Shown here one piece after another: positions 49,520-58,361 of a stretch of DNA of 64,000 nt. The notes beneath the pieces are model-generated. The model was given only the letters and a program-made list of their open reading frames with translations, was not told where the DNA came from and searched no databases. The stretch comes from Tessaracoccus sp. MC1865 (GTDB lineage: Bacteria; Actinomycetota; Actinomycetes; Propionibacteriales; Propionibacteriaceae), in NCBI RefSeq assembly GCF_017815535.1, contig NZ_CP072596.1, positions 1,426,001-1,490,000 of the forward strand, written 5' to 3'. The first letter of the stretch is position 1, and every line of letters begins with the position of its first letter. A program made the position numbers and the translations under genes.

Positions 49520-49657
49520 ATGAACCTTCTTCTGGAGACTGCCGCTGAAGCCCCACTCGTGCCGAGTTGGGTCATGGGTGCCATCGTCCTCGTGATCCTC
49601 CTGGGCGTGGTCGTCTGGCTCATCGGCTTCGGATCCGGTCGGCCCAACAGCCGGTGA
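49520..49657 (+). CDS. 45-aa single-pass membrane microprotein
   Basis: The ORF begins [20 protein letters not shown], continues as one hydrophobic helix of about 22 residues ([17 protein letters not shown]) and ends with SGRPNSR. It lies between proA and nadD, has a TAGGAT box 8 nt before its ATG and overlaps the nadD GTG by four bases (GTGA). Both features support real translation. I recall short membrane ORFs at this place in other actinobacteria but have not checked. No function can be assigned. Confidence 0.68.
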   Translation: MNLLLETAAEAPLVPSWVMGAIVLVILLGVVVWLIGFGSGRPNSR

Positions 49658-50322
49658 CGTCGACGGAACTGGGGGAGGCGCGGCTAGAGCGCCCTGGCCG
49701 CTGGCGCCTGGGCGTCATGGGTGGCACCTTCGACCCCATCCACCACGGCCACCTCGTGGCCGCGTCGGAAGTGGCCGCCCAGTTCGGCCTTGACGAGGTC
49801 GTCTTCGTGCCGACGGGTGTGCCCTGGCAGAAGCGGCACCGTCGGGTCTCGCTGGCCGAGGACCGCTACCTGATGACGGTCATCGCGACGGCCTCGAACC
49901 CCCGCTTCTCCGTCTCGCGCGTCGACATCGACCGCGAAGGCGACACCTACACCGTCGACACGCTCCGCGACCTCCGCGCTGAGCGTGGCGACAACACGGA
50001 CCTGTTCTTCATCACCGGAGCAGACGCGTTGCGCCAGATCCTGACGTGGCGCGGCGCCGAACAACTCTTCGACCTGGCCCACTTCGTCGGCGTGACCCGG
50101 CCCGGCGTCCCCATGACGAAGGACGACCTGCGCCACCTCCCCGAGAGTGCGGTCACGCTCCTCGAGGTGCCCGCGCTGGCCATCTCATCCACAGACTGCC
50201 GCGACCGCGTCCGGGGCCATCAGCCCATCTGGTACCTCGTCCCGGACGGTATCGTGCAGTACATCGCAAAGCGGGGGCTGTACCCGGCCCCCATGACAGG
50301 AGTTCCAGATGACCATTCCTGA
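49654..50322 (+). CDS. nadD: nicotinate-nucleotide adenylyltransferase
   Basis: 222-aa NAD-synthesis enzyme joining nicotinate mononucleotide and [18 protein letters not shown] holds the HxGH nucleotidyltransferase site, and [11 protein letters not shown] is the C-terminal (I/S)SST-type motif. GTG 49654 overlaps the microprotein stop and leaves about 20 residues before the first motif; earlier in-frame codons lie inside the microprotein gene. rsfS starts 14 bp before its stop. Confidence 0.94.
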   Translation: MTSTELGEARLERPGRWRLGVMGGTFDPIHHGHLVAASEVAAQFGLDEVVFVPTGVPWQKRHRRVSLAEDRYLMTVIATASNPRFSVSRVDIDREGDTYTVDTLRDLRAERGDNTDLFFITGADALRQILTWRGAEQLFDLAHFVGVTRPGVPMTKDDLRHLPESAVTLLEVPALAISSTDCRDRVRGHQPIWYLVPDGIVQYIAKRGLYPAPMTGVPDDHS

Positions 50323-50695
50323 CGACGTGCTCGAGCCCGTCCGGATCGCCGCCCAGGCCGCGGCCGACAAGAAGGGCCACAGCATCGTCGCCTTCGACGT
50401 GTCGGAACAGCTGTCCATCACGGACGTGTTCCTCATCGCCTCGGCAGGCAACGAGCGCCAGGTGGGCGCCATCGTCGACGGTGTGGAGGAGGCACTGCTC
50501 AAGGCCGGCCGCAAGCCCGTGCGCCGCGAGGGTGACCGCGAGAACCGCTGGGTGCTGCTCGACTACATCGACTTCGTCGTGCACGCCCAGCACACCGAAG
50601 AGCGGCTGCTGTACAACCTGGAGAGGCTCTGGAAGGACTGCCCCCAGATCCCGCTCGACATCCACCTGCCTGAGGAGGCAGACGAGGAGCTGTGA
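50309..50695 (+). CDS. rsfS: ribosomal silencing factor RsfS
   Basis: 128-aa protein that binds L14 and prevents subunit joining under starvation. The conserved core is [25 protein letters not shown] and [29 protein letters not shown], within which each motif is intact. AGGAG precedes the ATG. Between nadD and a phosphatase gene in the order known from mycobacteria. The stop overlaps the next GTG by four bases. Confidence 0.96.
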   Translation: MTIPDDVLEPVRIAAQAAADKKGHSIVAFDVSEQLSITDVFLIASAGNERQVGAIVDGVEEALLKAGRKPVRREGDRENRWVLLDYIDFVVHAQHTEERLLYNLERLWKDCPQIPLDIHLPEEADEEL

Positions 50696-51288
50696 GGATC
50701 GCTCACGCCACCCGCCTGGTGCTGCTGCGGCACGGTGAGACGGACCACAACGCCCAGGGCAGGTTCCAGGGCCATGCGGACATCCCCGTCAACGACACGG
50801 GTCGACGGCAGGCCGAGGCCGCGCGCGACCGTCTGGTGCCTTTCCACTTCGATGCCGTGTACACCTCGCCGCTCGTGCGTGCCGCGGAGACGGCCCGCAT
50901 CGTTCGGCCCGAGGCTGAGCTTGTCGTCGACCCACGGTTGATGGAGATCAACGTGGGCTCGTGGGCAGGCCTCACCTGGGGTGAGGTGCACGCGCTGATG
51001 CCGGACTATGAGGCCAAGTACGCCGACGGCGTCGACTTCCGGCGCTCGCCCGAGGGCGAGACGCTCGCAGAGGTGGTGGAGCGCGGCAGGCCGGCGCTGC
51101 TGGAGATCGCGGAGAGACACGACGGCGGCACCGCGCTGATCGTCTCCCACGGGCTGTTCCTCAACCGAGTGCTGCACTCGCTGCTGGGCCTCGAGGGCCG
51201 GGTGCTCGGCAGCCTCGCCAACGCGCACCACTCCGAAGTGGGTCACGCGCACGGCGCCTGGCGCCTGCTGGCCCACAACGTCGGCTGA
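50692..51288 (+). CDS. histidine phosphatase, candidate glucosyl-3-phosphoglycerate phosphatase
   Basis: 198-aa branch-1 histidine phosphatase. The phospho-acceptor motif LVLLRHGETDHN is near residue 9-20; the second catalytic His is in IVSHGLFLN and TSPLVRAAETA is also typical. In mycobacteria the gene after nadD-rsfS is GpgP (glucosyl-3-phosphoglycerate phosphatase of methylglucose lipopolysaccharide synthesis); the same context makes that role likely but not certain. GTG 50692 overlaps rsfS. A strong terminator follows. Confidence 0.82.
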   Translation: MRIAHATRLVLLRHGETDHNAQGRFQGHADIPVNDTGRRQAEAARDRLVPFHFDAVYTSPLVRAAETARIVRPEAELVVDPRLMEINVGSWAGLTWGEVHALMPDYEAKYADGVDFRRSPEGETLAEVVERGRPALLEIAERHDGGTALIVSHGLFLNRVLHSLLGLEGRVLGSLANAHHSEVGHAHGAWRLLAHNVG

Positions 51289-51295
51289 TCGAACA

Positions 51296-51333
51296 GCAGA
51301 GCACCCACGCCCGGGTGGGCGTGGGTGCTCTGC
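51296..51333. terminator. bidirectional 17-bp terminator between the phosphatase and chdC
   Basis: Perfect 17-bp stem beginning GCAGAGCACCCACGCCC, 4-nt GGGT loop. It lies 7 bp after the plus-strand stop and 9 bp after the chdC stop, so it can serve both. Confidence 0.9.
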
Positions 51334-51342
51334 AGTTGCGGG

Positions 51343-52056
51343 TCAGACGCGCGGTTGGCGCTCAATCCACTGGGCCAACTCGACGCGCGGCCCGGTGAAG
51401 AACGGGGTCTCCTCCCGCACGTGGAGGCGGGCCTCGACGCCGCGCTGGTGGCGCATCGCGTCGGTGAGCCGGTGCAGTTCGTCCGCCTCGAAGGCGAGGA
51501 TCCACTCGTAGTCGCCCAAGGCGAAAGCAGACAACGTCGAGGCGACGACGTCGGGGTATTCACGGCCGGCGATGCCGTGCTCCATGAGCATCTTGGAGCG
51601 GTGTTCTTCGTCGAGGTAGTACCAGTCGAAGCTGCGCACGAAGGGGTAGACGGTCAGCCAGGGGCGCGGGGCGAAGCCGGCGAAGCAGCTGGGCACGTGG
51701 GCGCGGTTGAACTCGGACGGGCGGTGCACCGCCACCACGGACCACACGGGGGAGAGGTAGTCGCCCAGCGCGCTGCGGCGCAGCGCGTGGTAGGCGGCCT
51801 GCAGCTTCTGGGGGTCGTCGGAGAGGGTCCAGACCATCAGGTCGGCGTCGGCGCGGAAGCCGGCGACGTCGTAGAACCCGCGCACGGTGACGCCCAGGTC
51901 TGCCATCTTCTGCTCAACCGACGTGAGGTCCACGTCGAGAGGCAGTGGAGCGGCCAGCTCGAACACCGAATACATGGCGTAGAGCGACTGCTGGTTGATG
52001 GCCTCGAGGTCGACATCGGTCTGGTCGCGTTCGTCGCGACCGGGGTGCTTGCTCAT
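51343..52056 (-). CDS. chdC: coproheme decarboxylase (HemQ/ChdC)
   Basis: 237-aa heme-binding enzyme that performs the last step of the coproporphyrin pathway, converting coproheme to heme b. Features: YAMYSVFEL near the start, GFRADADLMVWTLSDDP, the catalytic-Tyr region SFDWYYLDEEHRSKML and AFALGDYEWILAFEADEL. The Tyr of SFDWYYL corresponds to the radical tyrosine. ATG 52056 follows GGAAGG; cpfC ends 14 bp upstream, so hemA-cpfC-chdC is one operon. Confidence 0.94.
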   Translation of the reverse strand: MSKHPGRDERDQTDVDLEAINQQSLYAMYSVFELAAPLPLDVDLTSVEQKMADLGVTVRGFYDVAGFRADADLMVWTLSDDPQKLQAAYHALRRSALGDYLSPVWSVVAVHRPSEFNRAHVPSCFAGFAPRPWLTVYPFVRSFDWYYLDEEHRSKMLMEHGIAGREYPDVVASTLSAFALGDYEWILAFEADELHRLTDAMRHQRGVEARLHVREETPFFTGPRVELAQWIERQPRV

Positions 52057-52070
52057 CTCAGGTGCCTTCC

Positions 52071-53111
52071 TCAGGTGGTTGCTGGACGGGGCAGGCAGCA
52101 CCGTCCCGTCGAGAACTGACAGATGGTGGTGTCTTCCGCCTCGCCCCTGGCCACAGCCGCGCGGTGCAGCAGCTTGTCCACGAGCATCGCGACGAAACCC
52201 TCATCGGTGCCGACGGTGGCGGCCCTCTCGTAGGGGAGGCTGAGGCGCTCGGCGGTCTGCTTGGCCTCGGTGTCGAGGTCGTAGGCCACCTCCATGTGGT
52301 CCTTGATGAAGCCGAACGGCACCGCGACGACGCCGGCCACGCCCTCTTCGGCGACCTCTTCGAGCCGGTCGTTGATGTCGGGCTCCAGCCACGGGATGTG
52401 CGGGGCGCCGGAGCGCGAGCAGTAGGTGAGCTCCCAGGTGAGGGTCTCGCCGAGCGTCTCGGACGCCTCGCGGGCCACCGCCTCGGCGACCCTCAGGTGC
52501 TGGGCGTCGTAGCGGCTCTCGGGCTCGCCGGTGGCGGAGGCCTGGTTCATCGTGAGCGGGATGGAGTGGGTCACGAACAGCACCCTGAGTTCGCCGTCGC
52601 CGATGCGGCCCCACATGGTGCGCACCCCGTCGACGACCGCGCGGGCGTTGGCGGAGACGAACTCAGGGGTCTCCGCGAACGGGTCGATCTTGTCGATCTC
52701 GATGTCCTTGCCGTCGCGGGCGCCCAGGAGGTCCTCGCAGTACTGGCGGCAGCTGGAGTAGGAGCGGTACGCGGAGGTGGCCAGCGCGAGGACGCGGGTG
52801 TGGCCGTCGCCGATCAGCTCGTCGACGGTGTCGCCGATGTAGGGCGTCCAGTTGCGGTTGCCGATGACGACGGGCACCTCGATGCCGCGGCGTGCCAGTT
52901 CGGCGCGCACCGCCTCCATGAGGGCGGCGTTGAGCTCGTTGATCGGGGACTTCCCGCCGAACAGCATGTAGTGCTCGGAGACCTCCAGGAGGCGTTCATC
53001 CGGGATGTTCTTGCCGGCGGTGGCGTTGCGCATGAACGGCAGCACGTCGTCAGGTTTGTTCGGTCCTCCGTAGGAAGCGAACAGCACTGCGCTGTAGGGC
53101 TCGAGGGTCAC
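52071..53111 (-). CDS. cpfC: coproporphyrin III ferrochelatase
   Basis: 346-aa enzyme inserting iron into coproporphyrin III. The N-terminus AVLFASYGGPNKPDDVLPF and VTHSIPLTMN (catalytic His) are typical, and GVVAVPFGFIKDHMEVAYDLD contains the conserved Glu. The C-terminal CQFSTGRCC, plus Cys in ELTYCSRSG, resemble the [2Fe-2S] ligands of actinobacterial ferrochelatases. GTG 53111 overlaps the hemA stop by four bases (GTGA). Confidence 0.94.
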   Translation of the reverse strand: MTLEPYSAVLFASYGGPNKPDDVLPFMRNATAGKNIPDERLLEVSEHYMLFGGKSPINELNAALMEAVRAELARRGIEVPVVIGNRNWTPYIGDTVDELIGDGHTRVLALATSAYRSYSSCRQYCEDLLGARDGKDIEIDKIDPFAETPEFVSANARAVVDGVRTMWGRIGDGELRVLFVTHSIPLTMNQASATGEPESRYDAQHLRVAEAVAREASETLGETLTWELTYCSRSGAPHIPWLEPDINDRLEEVAEEGVAGVVAVPFGFIKDHMEVAYDLDTEAKQTAERLSLPYERAATVGTDEGFVAMLVDKLLHRAAVARGEAEDTTICQFSTGRCCLPRPATT

Positions 53112-54376
53112 ATGGCCTCCCTGTCGAGGGTTGAATCGAGATCAGTCACGCTCAGGCTGGTCGCCGGGCAGGAATCTGTCTCCAGGGCGTCGGCGTCGAT
53201 GCCGGGGGTTTCCCCGATGCCATAGAGCTCCGCCATGGCGTTGAGGTATTCATCCGTGCGGCCGCGTTGGGCGGCCAGCTTGGCACGGGTGGAGGGGATG
53301 TGCAGCAGGCGGGTGGCCAGCCGGCGCAGCGCGAGCGCCGCGTCGTCGTGCGACAACAGGCGGTTGGGCAGGCGGGTGACCTCGTCGTCCACGAGGCCCA
53401 TGACGGCCTCGCGCAGGCCCACCACGGCGGGGTCGACGACGCGGGCGCGGAGCTTGGTGCGCGCCTCGGCGAGGCCCTCGTTGACGATCGACTGGGCGCG
53501 ACGGGTGTCCTCCGCGATGCCGGAGCCGACGGACTGCTGGATGGTGGCCAGGTCCACGACGTGCACGCCGGGCAGCGTGGCGACGGCGGGGTGGACGTCG
53601 CGGTTGAGCGACAGGTCCAGGAAGCGGGCGGGGCCGGTGACGTCCGCGGGGGTGACCACATGACCGCCGCGGCCCCGGCACGTCACCACGACGTCTGCGG
53701 AGGGCAGCGCGTCGGGCAGCGATTCGATGTGGCCGATGCCGTGGCTCTCGGCGAAGTGGGCCCCGCGGCCGCTGGCGGAGTGGACCGTCAGGTTGGTGAC
53801 GCCGCGGGTTCGGGCAGCAGCGACCACGGCCCCCGCGTAGGAACCGGTGCCCACCACCAGCACCCGGGCTGAGGGCCAGTCCGCGACGTCGATGAGGTCC
53901 AGGCCCGCGCTCACGACGGAGCGCCCGGCGCCCTCGAGGCTGGTTTCGCGTGCGACGCGGCGGGATGTCTTCAGCGCCTCCTCGACGGCGATGTTGAGCG
54001 GCAGCGACGTGTAGCCGAGGTCCTGGGCATCCATGAGGGCGCGGCGCAGCTGGCCTGCGATCTCGCGCTCGCCCACCACCATGGAGTCGAGCCCCGCGGC
54101 GACGCGGAAGACGTGGCTGAGGGCCGCCTCACCCAGGTACAGGTCCCAGGCCGGCGGGGTGGCGAAGTGGTCGTTCAGGGCGGCTCGCAGCTGCCCCGGC
54201 GTGGCCTCGCCGTTGGTGTCGAGGATGATCTCGACGCGGTTGCAGGTGCTGAGCACCACGGCGCCGGTCACTTCCGGCACGTCGCGGAGCCGGTCGACCA
54301 TCCCCTCGATGTCGGCGGCAATCCGCTCGACCTCGGACAGGCCCTGCCGGTTGTGCTGAATGGAGAAGACACGCAT
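53108..54376 (-). CDS. hemA: glutamyl-tRNA reductase
   Basis: 422-aa NADPH enzyme starting tetrapyrrole synthesis from Glu-tRNA. The catalytic block VVLSTCNRVEII (nucleophile Cys near residue 50) and GEREIAGQLRRALMDA are intact; the NADPH domain has VLVVGTGSYAGAVV. The usual N-terminal SHRTAPV-type segment is replaced by IQHNRQGLSEVE. I chose ATG 54376 (MRVFSIQHN) as it matches family length; ATG 54394 has AGGTGG upstream and is possible. Divergent from hemE with 57 bp between. Confidence 0.93.
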   Translation of the reverse strand: MRVFSIQHNRQGLSEVERIAADIEGMVDRLRDVPEVTGAVVLSTCNRVEIILDTNGEATPGQLRAALNDHFATPPAWDLYLGEAALSHVFRVAAGLDSMVVGEREIAGQLRRALMDAQDLGYTSLPLNIAVEEALKTSRRVARETSLEGAGRSVVSAGLDLIDVADWPSARVLVVGTGSYAGAVVAAARTRGVTNLTVHSASGRGAHFAESHGIGHIESLPDALPSADVVVTCRGRGGHVVTPADVTGPARFLDLSLNRDVHPAVATLPGVHVVDLATIQQSVGSGIAEDTRRAQSIVNEGLAEARTKLRARVVDPAVVGLREAVMGLVDDEVTRLPNRLLSHDDAALALRRLATRLLHIPSTRAKLAAQRGRTDEYLNAMAELYGIGETPGIDADALETDSCPATSLSVTDLDSTLDREAM

Positions 54377-54405
54377 TGTCACAGTGAGCCTCATTCAACC
54401 ACCTT

Positions 54406-54419
54406 TGCCCGATAGGGCA
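54406..54419. promoter_or_regulatory. palindrome TGCCC-GATA-GGGCA between hemA and hemE
   Basis: Perfect 5-bp arms in the 57-bp divergent region, followed by CAGAAT at 54418-54423 as a possible hemE -10. A shared operator for the two heme operons is possible. Confidence 0.42.
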
Positions 54420-54433
54420 GAATCGAACTCACC

Positions 54434-55441
54434 ATGAGTTCACTGCTTTCAGCCCTCATCGGGCAGCGTCCCGAGAAGCTCCCCGTCTGGTTCATGCGCC
54501 AGGCCGGCCGCTCCCTCCCCGAATACAAGGCCGCCCGCGTGGGCACCACCATCCTCGAGGCCTGCCTGAAACCCGAGTTGGCGGCGGAGATCACGCTGCA
54601 GCCGGTGCGCCGTCACAAGGTGGACGCGGCCATCTTCTTCTCCGACATCATGACGCCCCTCGTGCTGGCAGGCGTCGATGTGGACATCGAGCCGGGCATC
54701 GGGCCCGTGATCGAGAACCCCATCCGCACCGCCGCCGACGTCGACAGGGTCGTCGGCCACCGGATCGAGGACCCCTCGGCGATCTCGGAGGCCGTGCGGC
54801 TGGTCGTCGCAGAGCTGGGAGAGAGCACTCCGCTCATCGGCTTCGCCGGCGCCCCGTTCACGCTGGCGGCGTATCTGGTGGAGGGCCGCGGTTCGCGTGA
54901 CCACCTGCAGGCCCGCGCCATGATGCATGCGGATCCGGCGGCGTGGCACAGGCTGCTCGACTGGGCCGCGGAGCTCTCGGGCGAGTTCCTGAACGTGCAG
55001 ATCGACGCCGGCGCCCGCGCCGTGCAGCTGTTCGACTCCTGGGCCGGCTCCCTCAGCCGCGCGGATTACACCGGGAAGGTGCAGCAGCACTCGGCGCGGG
55101 TGATGGCCGCGGTCGAGGGCCGCGTGCCCCGCATCCACTTCGGCGTCGGCACCCGCCACCTCCTCACCGACATGGCCGAGATCGGCGTCGAGACCCTGGG
55201 TGTCGACTACCGAACGCCCCTCGACGAGGCCGCCTGGCTCGTGCCGGGGGTTCCGCTGCAGGGCAACATCGATCCCGCGATGCTCGCCGCCGGCTGGGAC
55301 GCCCTGGAGGCCCACACCCGTGATGTCGTCGAGCGCGGTCGCCAGGCACCCGCGCACGTCGTGAACCTGGGCCACGGGGTCCCGCCCACCACTGATCCCG
55401 AGGTGCTCACCGACCTGGTGGCCCTCATCCACGAGCTGTGA
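54434..55441 (+). CDS. hemE: uroporphyrinogen decarboxylase
   Basis: 335-aa enzyme converting uroporphyrinogen III to coproporphyrinogen III. The signature PVWFMRQAGRSLPEYKAAR is at about residues 17-35, with the catalytic Asp in FFSDIMTPL, the GFAGAPFTLAAYLVEG block, and HFGVGTRHLL near the end. GTG of cgoX overlaps its stop. It is first of the rightward heme operon. Confidence 0.96.
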   Translation: MSSLLSALIGQRPEKLPVWFMRQAGRSLPEYKAARVGTTILEACLKPELAAEITLQPVRRHKVDAAIFFSDIMTPLVLAGVDVDIEPGIGPVIENPIRTAADVDRVVGHRIEDPSAISEAVRLVVAELGESTPLIGFAGAPFTLAAYLVEGRGSRDHLQARAMMHADPAAWHRLLDWAAELSGEFLNVQIDAGARAVQLFDSWAGSLSRADYTGKVQQHSARVMAAVEGRVPRIHFGVGTRHLLTDMAEIGVETLGVDYRTPLDEAAWLVPGVPLQGNIDPAMLAAGWDALEAHTRDVVERGRQAPAHVVNLGHGVPPTTDPEVLTDLVALIHEL

Positions 55442-56727
55442 GCGGCTCGCGCGTCGCCGTCATCGGTGGCGGCCTCGCCGGAGTGTTGTCCGCCCTGCGG
55501 CTGCAGGAGGCGGGTCACACCGTCGAACTGCGGGAGGCGGCGCCTCGGCTGGGCGGCATGATTGCGCCCCTGCGGCTCGGCTCCGTCGAGGTCGACTCGG
55601 GCGCGGAGGCCTACGCCACGCGTGGCGGGGTCGTGCGGGCCCTCTGTGAGGACCTCGGACTCGAGGTGGCGGCGCCCCAGGGCACGCCCCACATCTGGTG
55701 GCGGCATGGCACCTTCCCCATGGCTGAGGGCGTGCTGGGCATCCCCAGTTCGCTCGACGACCCCGCTCTGGCTGTCCTCGAGCCGGATGAATTCGCCGCC
55801 GTCGCGGCCGAAGCGCAACTCGGGCGCCACGTCGGGGCCACGGCCACGACGGTGGGCGACCTGGTGCGGGCCCGCCTGGGCGAGGCGGCCCTCGCCAAGT
55901 TGGTGGCCCCCGTCGCCCAGGGCGTGTACTCCCTGTCGCCGGACAAGATGCCGCTCTCGGCGTTCGCGCCGACGCTGCTGGAGGCGCTGGCCACCGAGGG
56001 TTCGCTGCTCGCGGCGGTCGCGCTGGTGCGCGGCCCGGGCAGCGCCGCCGTCGAACAACCGATCGGCGGGATGTTCCGCCTCATCACCGCCATCGCGGAG
56101 CGTTTCGTCACGGCCGGCGGCAGCGTGCGCACCTCGGCGTCGGTGTCGTCGCTGCGCCGCGGGGGATCGGGCTTCCTGCTGACGCTGCATGACGGTGAGG
56201 TGCTGGACGTCGAGCGTGTCGTCATCGCCACCCCCGCCGCGCCCGCCGGAGTGCTGCTGGGCAATCTCGGGGTCGAGATCCAGGTGCCACCCGTCCGGAC
56301 CGCCCGCTCGGCGTTGCTCGCCGTGACCACACCTGCGCTCGATGCCCATCCCGTCGGTTCGGGCGTCCTGTTGGCGGAGCGCGACGACACGTTGCACGCC
56401 CGCGCGCTGACGCACTATTCGGCCAAGTGGCCGTGGGCTGAGACCGGGCAGCACGTGCTGCGCCTCAGCTATCCCGAACACATCCTGGCCACCCGCGCGG
56501 ACGCCCTCCGGGACGCTTCTCGGTTCGTGGGCGTGGAGATCCAGGAGCACGAAGTGCTCGGGTTCGCGTCGGTAGGCTGGGATTCAATGCCCACCCGCAT
56601 CGACGCCTCGAACCGCGACTTCATCGTGGAGACGGCGCTCGAGGCCGGCGTCGATCTGGTCGGCGCCTGGCTGGACGGCAATGGGATCGCCGCCGTGGTG
56701 GCGGGAACGACAAGAGTGGTGAGATGA
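55438..56727 (+). CDS. cgoX: coproporphyrinogen III oxidase (HemY type)
   Basis: 429-aa FAD enzyme, oxygen-dependent oxidation of coproporphyrinogen III to coproporphyrin III. The N-terminal FAD fingerprint is AVIGGGLAGVLSALRLQEAG, with a second nucleotide contact in VELREAAPRLGGM; the C-terminal GVDLVGAWLDGNGIAAVVAG closes the FAD fold. It was formerly called HemY/HemG. With chdC and cpfC present, the coproporphyrin role is the fitting one. Overlaps at both ends (GTGA, ATGA) show tight operon packing. Confidence 0.92.
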   Translation: MSGSRVAVIGGGLAGVLSALRLQEAGHTVELREAAPRLGGMIAPLRLGSVEVDSGAEAYATRGGVVRALCEDLGLEVAAPQGTPHIWWRHGTFPMAEGVLGIPSSLDDPALAVLEPDEFAAVAAEAQLGRHVGATATTVGDLVRARLGEAALAKLVAPVAQGVYSLSPDKMPLSAFAPTLLEALATEGSLLAAVALVRGPGSAAVEQPIGGMFRLITAIAERFVTAGGSVRTSASVSSLRRGGSGFLLTLHDGEVLDVERVVIATPAAPAGVLLGNLGVEIQVPPVRTARSALLAVTTPALDAHPVGSGVLLAERDDTLHARALTHYSAKWPWAETGQHVLRLSYPEHILATRADALRDASRFVGVEIQEHEVLGFASVGWDSMPTRIDASNRDFIVETALEAGVDLVGAWLDGNGIAAVVAGTTRVVR

Positions 56728-58361
56728 AGCTGAAGCTGGGCACCAGGGGATCAGCCCTCGCCGTGGCGCAGTCGGAATTGATCGCCGACGCGCTGCGCGA
56801 CCGGGGGCACGAGGTTGAACTGGTGCGGATCCGCACCGGCGGCGACGTGGAGCGCGGCTCCCTCACCCAACTCGGTGGGCTGGGGGTCTTCGCTGCGGAA
56901 CTGCGTACCGCCCTGCTGGACGGGGTCTGCGACTTCGCCGTCCACTCACTGAAGGACCTGCCCACCGCGCCGGTGCCGGGCCTGAGGATCGCCGCCATCC
57001 CGTTGCGCGCCGACGCCCGCGACGCACTGTGCGCCCGGGACGGGCTAACGTTCGCTCAGCTGCCCACCGGGGCCACCGTGGGAACCGGGTCGCCCCGCCG
57101 CGTCGCCCAGCTGCGCGCCCAGCGGCCGGACCTGCTCTACGTCGACATCCGCGGGAACGTGGGTACGCGGTTGGCTCGCGTCAAGACAGACGACCTCGAC
57201 GCCGTGGTGCTCGCCGCCGCCGGCCTCGAACGACTGGGCATGACGCAACACATCACTGACTACCTGACCATCCTCCCCGCCCCGGGCCAGGGCGCGTTGG
57301 CCCTGGAATGCCGCACCGACGACGAGGTGCTGGCCGCAGAGCTCGCCGCCCTCGAAGACCCTGACACCAGGCTTGCCGTCGAGGCCGAGCGCGTGGTGCT
57401 GGAGAACCTCGGTGGCGGCTGCGCCGCGCCCATCGCGGCCCACGGGCACGACGGCGAACTCGAGGCCGCCGTCTTCGCGCTCGACGGCCGCAGATCGGTG
57501 ACCGCCAGGGTGACCCTGAGCGACCACGCCGGGGCCATCGCCGCCGAGGAACTGATGCAGCTGGGCGCTGAGACGGTGGCGGAGCTGACCGCCTCGCGTC
57601 CGTCGCGGCTGGCTGAACTCCACGACGACTCGTCGCTCTGGGGCGGCGAGGACGTGCTGGCCGGCCTGCGCATCTTTGTGCCGCGCGCGGACACCGGAGA
57701 CCTGGTGGGCGCCCTCCGCGCCGCGGGCGCCGAAGTGGTGGCCGAGCCCGTCCAACGCCGCGTGACACTGCGCCCAGAGGGCAGCTTCACCGACGCCGAC
57801 TGGGTGGCGCTGACGTCGCCCGCCACGCTGGAGGTGCTCGACGAGTTGGGGATGACCATCCCCGAGCAGGCCCGCGTGGCGGCCGTGGGTGCGGCGACGG
57901 CGCGGGCGGCGCGCGAACGCGGCATCGACGTGGATCTGGTTCCGCAGGGTGCTTCCAGCGCCGCGGCCCTCGGTGAGGCCTGGCCCGCGGGCAGCGGACT
58001 GGTCGTCATCCCCGGGTCCGCGCTGTCGTCGACGGTGCTGGCGGAGGAACTGAGACGCAAGGGCTACGCGGTGGACCAGTTCGCGGTCTACACCATGGAG
58101 CCCGTCGATGACGTGCCTGGCAGCCTGCGGGGCGAGTATGAACGCTGCCTGTTCGATGTCGTGGTGATCCTCGCCGGCTCGATGGGCCGCGCCGTCGATC
58201 AACTCCTTGGTTGGCCGCAGGGTCTGCAGGTGGTGGCCTTCGGCCCGCCGTCGGCCGCCGCGCTGCGCCAGCTGGGCGTCGAAGTGGCCGCTGAAGCCCG
58301 CACCCAGGACGCCGAAGGGCTCATCCACGCCATAGCCAACCTCCCGAAGGGACATCGATGA
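56724..58361 (+). CDS. hemCD: fused porphobilinogen deaminase-uroporphyrinogen III synthase
   Basis: 545-aa two-domain enzyme. HemC (about residues 1-300): LGTRGSALAVAQ with Arg8, VHSLKDLPT with the active-site Asp, SPRRVAQL, RGNVGTRL with Arg143, GLERL with Arg170 and GGGCAAP with Cys233 carrying the dipyrromethane cofactor. HemD (about 310-545) is the uroporphyrinogen III synthase that closes the ring. HemC-HemD fusions are known in several bacteria. Overlaps cgoX and hemB by four bases each. Compare with the paralogue at 60630. Confidence 0.94.
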   Translation: MKLKLGTRGSALAVAQSELIADALRDRGHEVELVRIRTGGDVERGSLTQLGGLGVFAAELRTALLDGVCDFAVHSLKDLPTAPVPGLRIAAIPLRADARDALCARDGLTFAQLPTGATVGTGSPRRVAQLRAQRPDLLYVDIRGNVGTRLARVKTDDLDAVVLAAAGLERLGMTQHITDYLTILPAPGQGALALECRTDDEVLAAELAALEDPDTRLAVEAERVVLENLGGGCAAPIAAHGHDGELEAAVFALDGRRSVTARVTLSDHAGAIAAEELMQLGAETVAELTASRPSRLAELHDDSSLWGGEDVLAGLRIFVPRADTGDLVGALRAAGAEVVAEPVQRRVTLRPEGSFTDADWVALTSPATLEVLDELGMTIPEQARVAAVGAATARAARERGIDVDLVPQGASSAAALGEAWPAGSGLVVIPGSALSSTVLAEELRRKGYAVDQFAVYTMEPVDDVPGSLRGEYERCLFDVVVILAGSMGRAVDQLLGWPQGLQVVAFGPPSAAALRQLGVEVAAEARTQDAEGLIHAIANLPKGHR

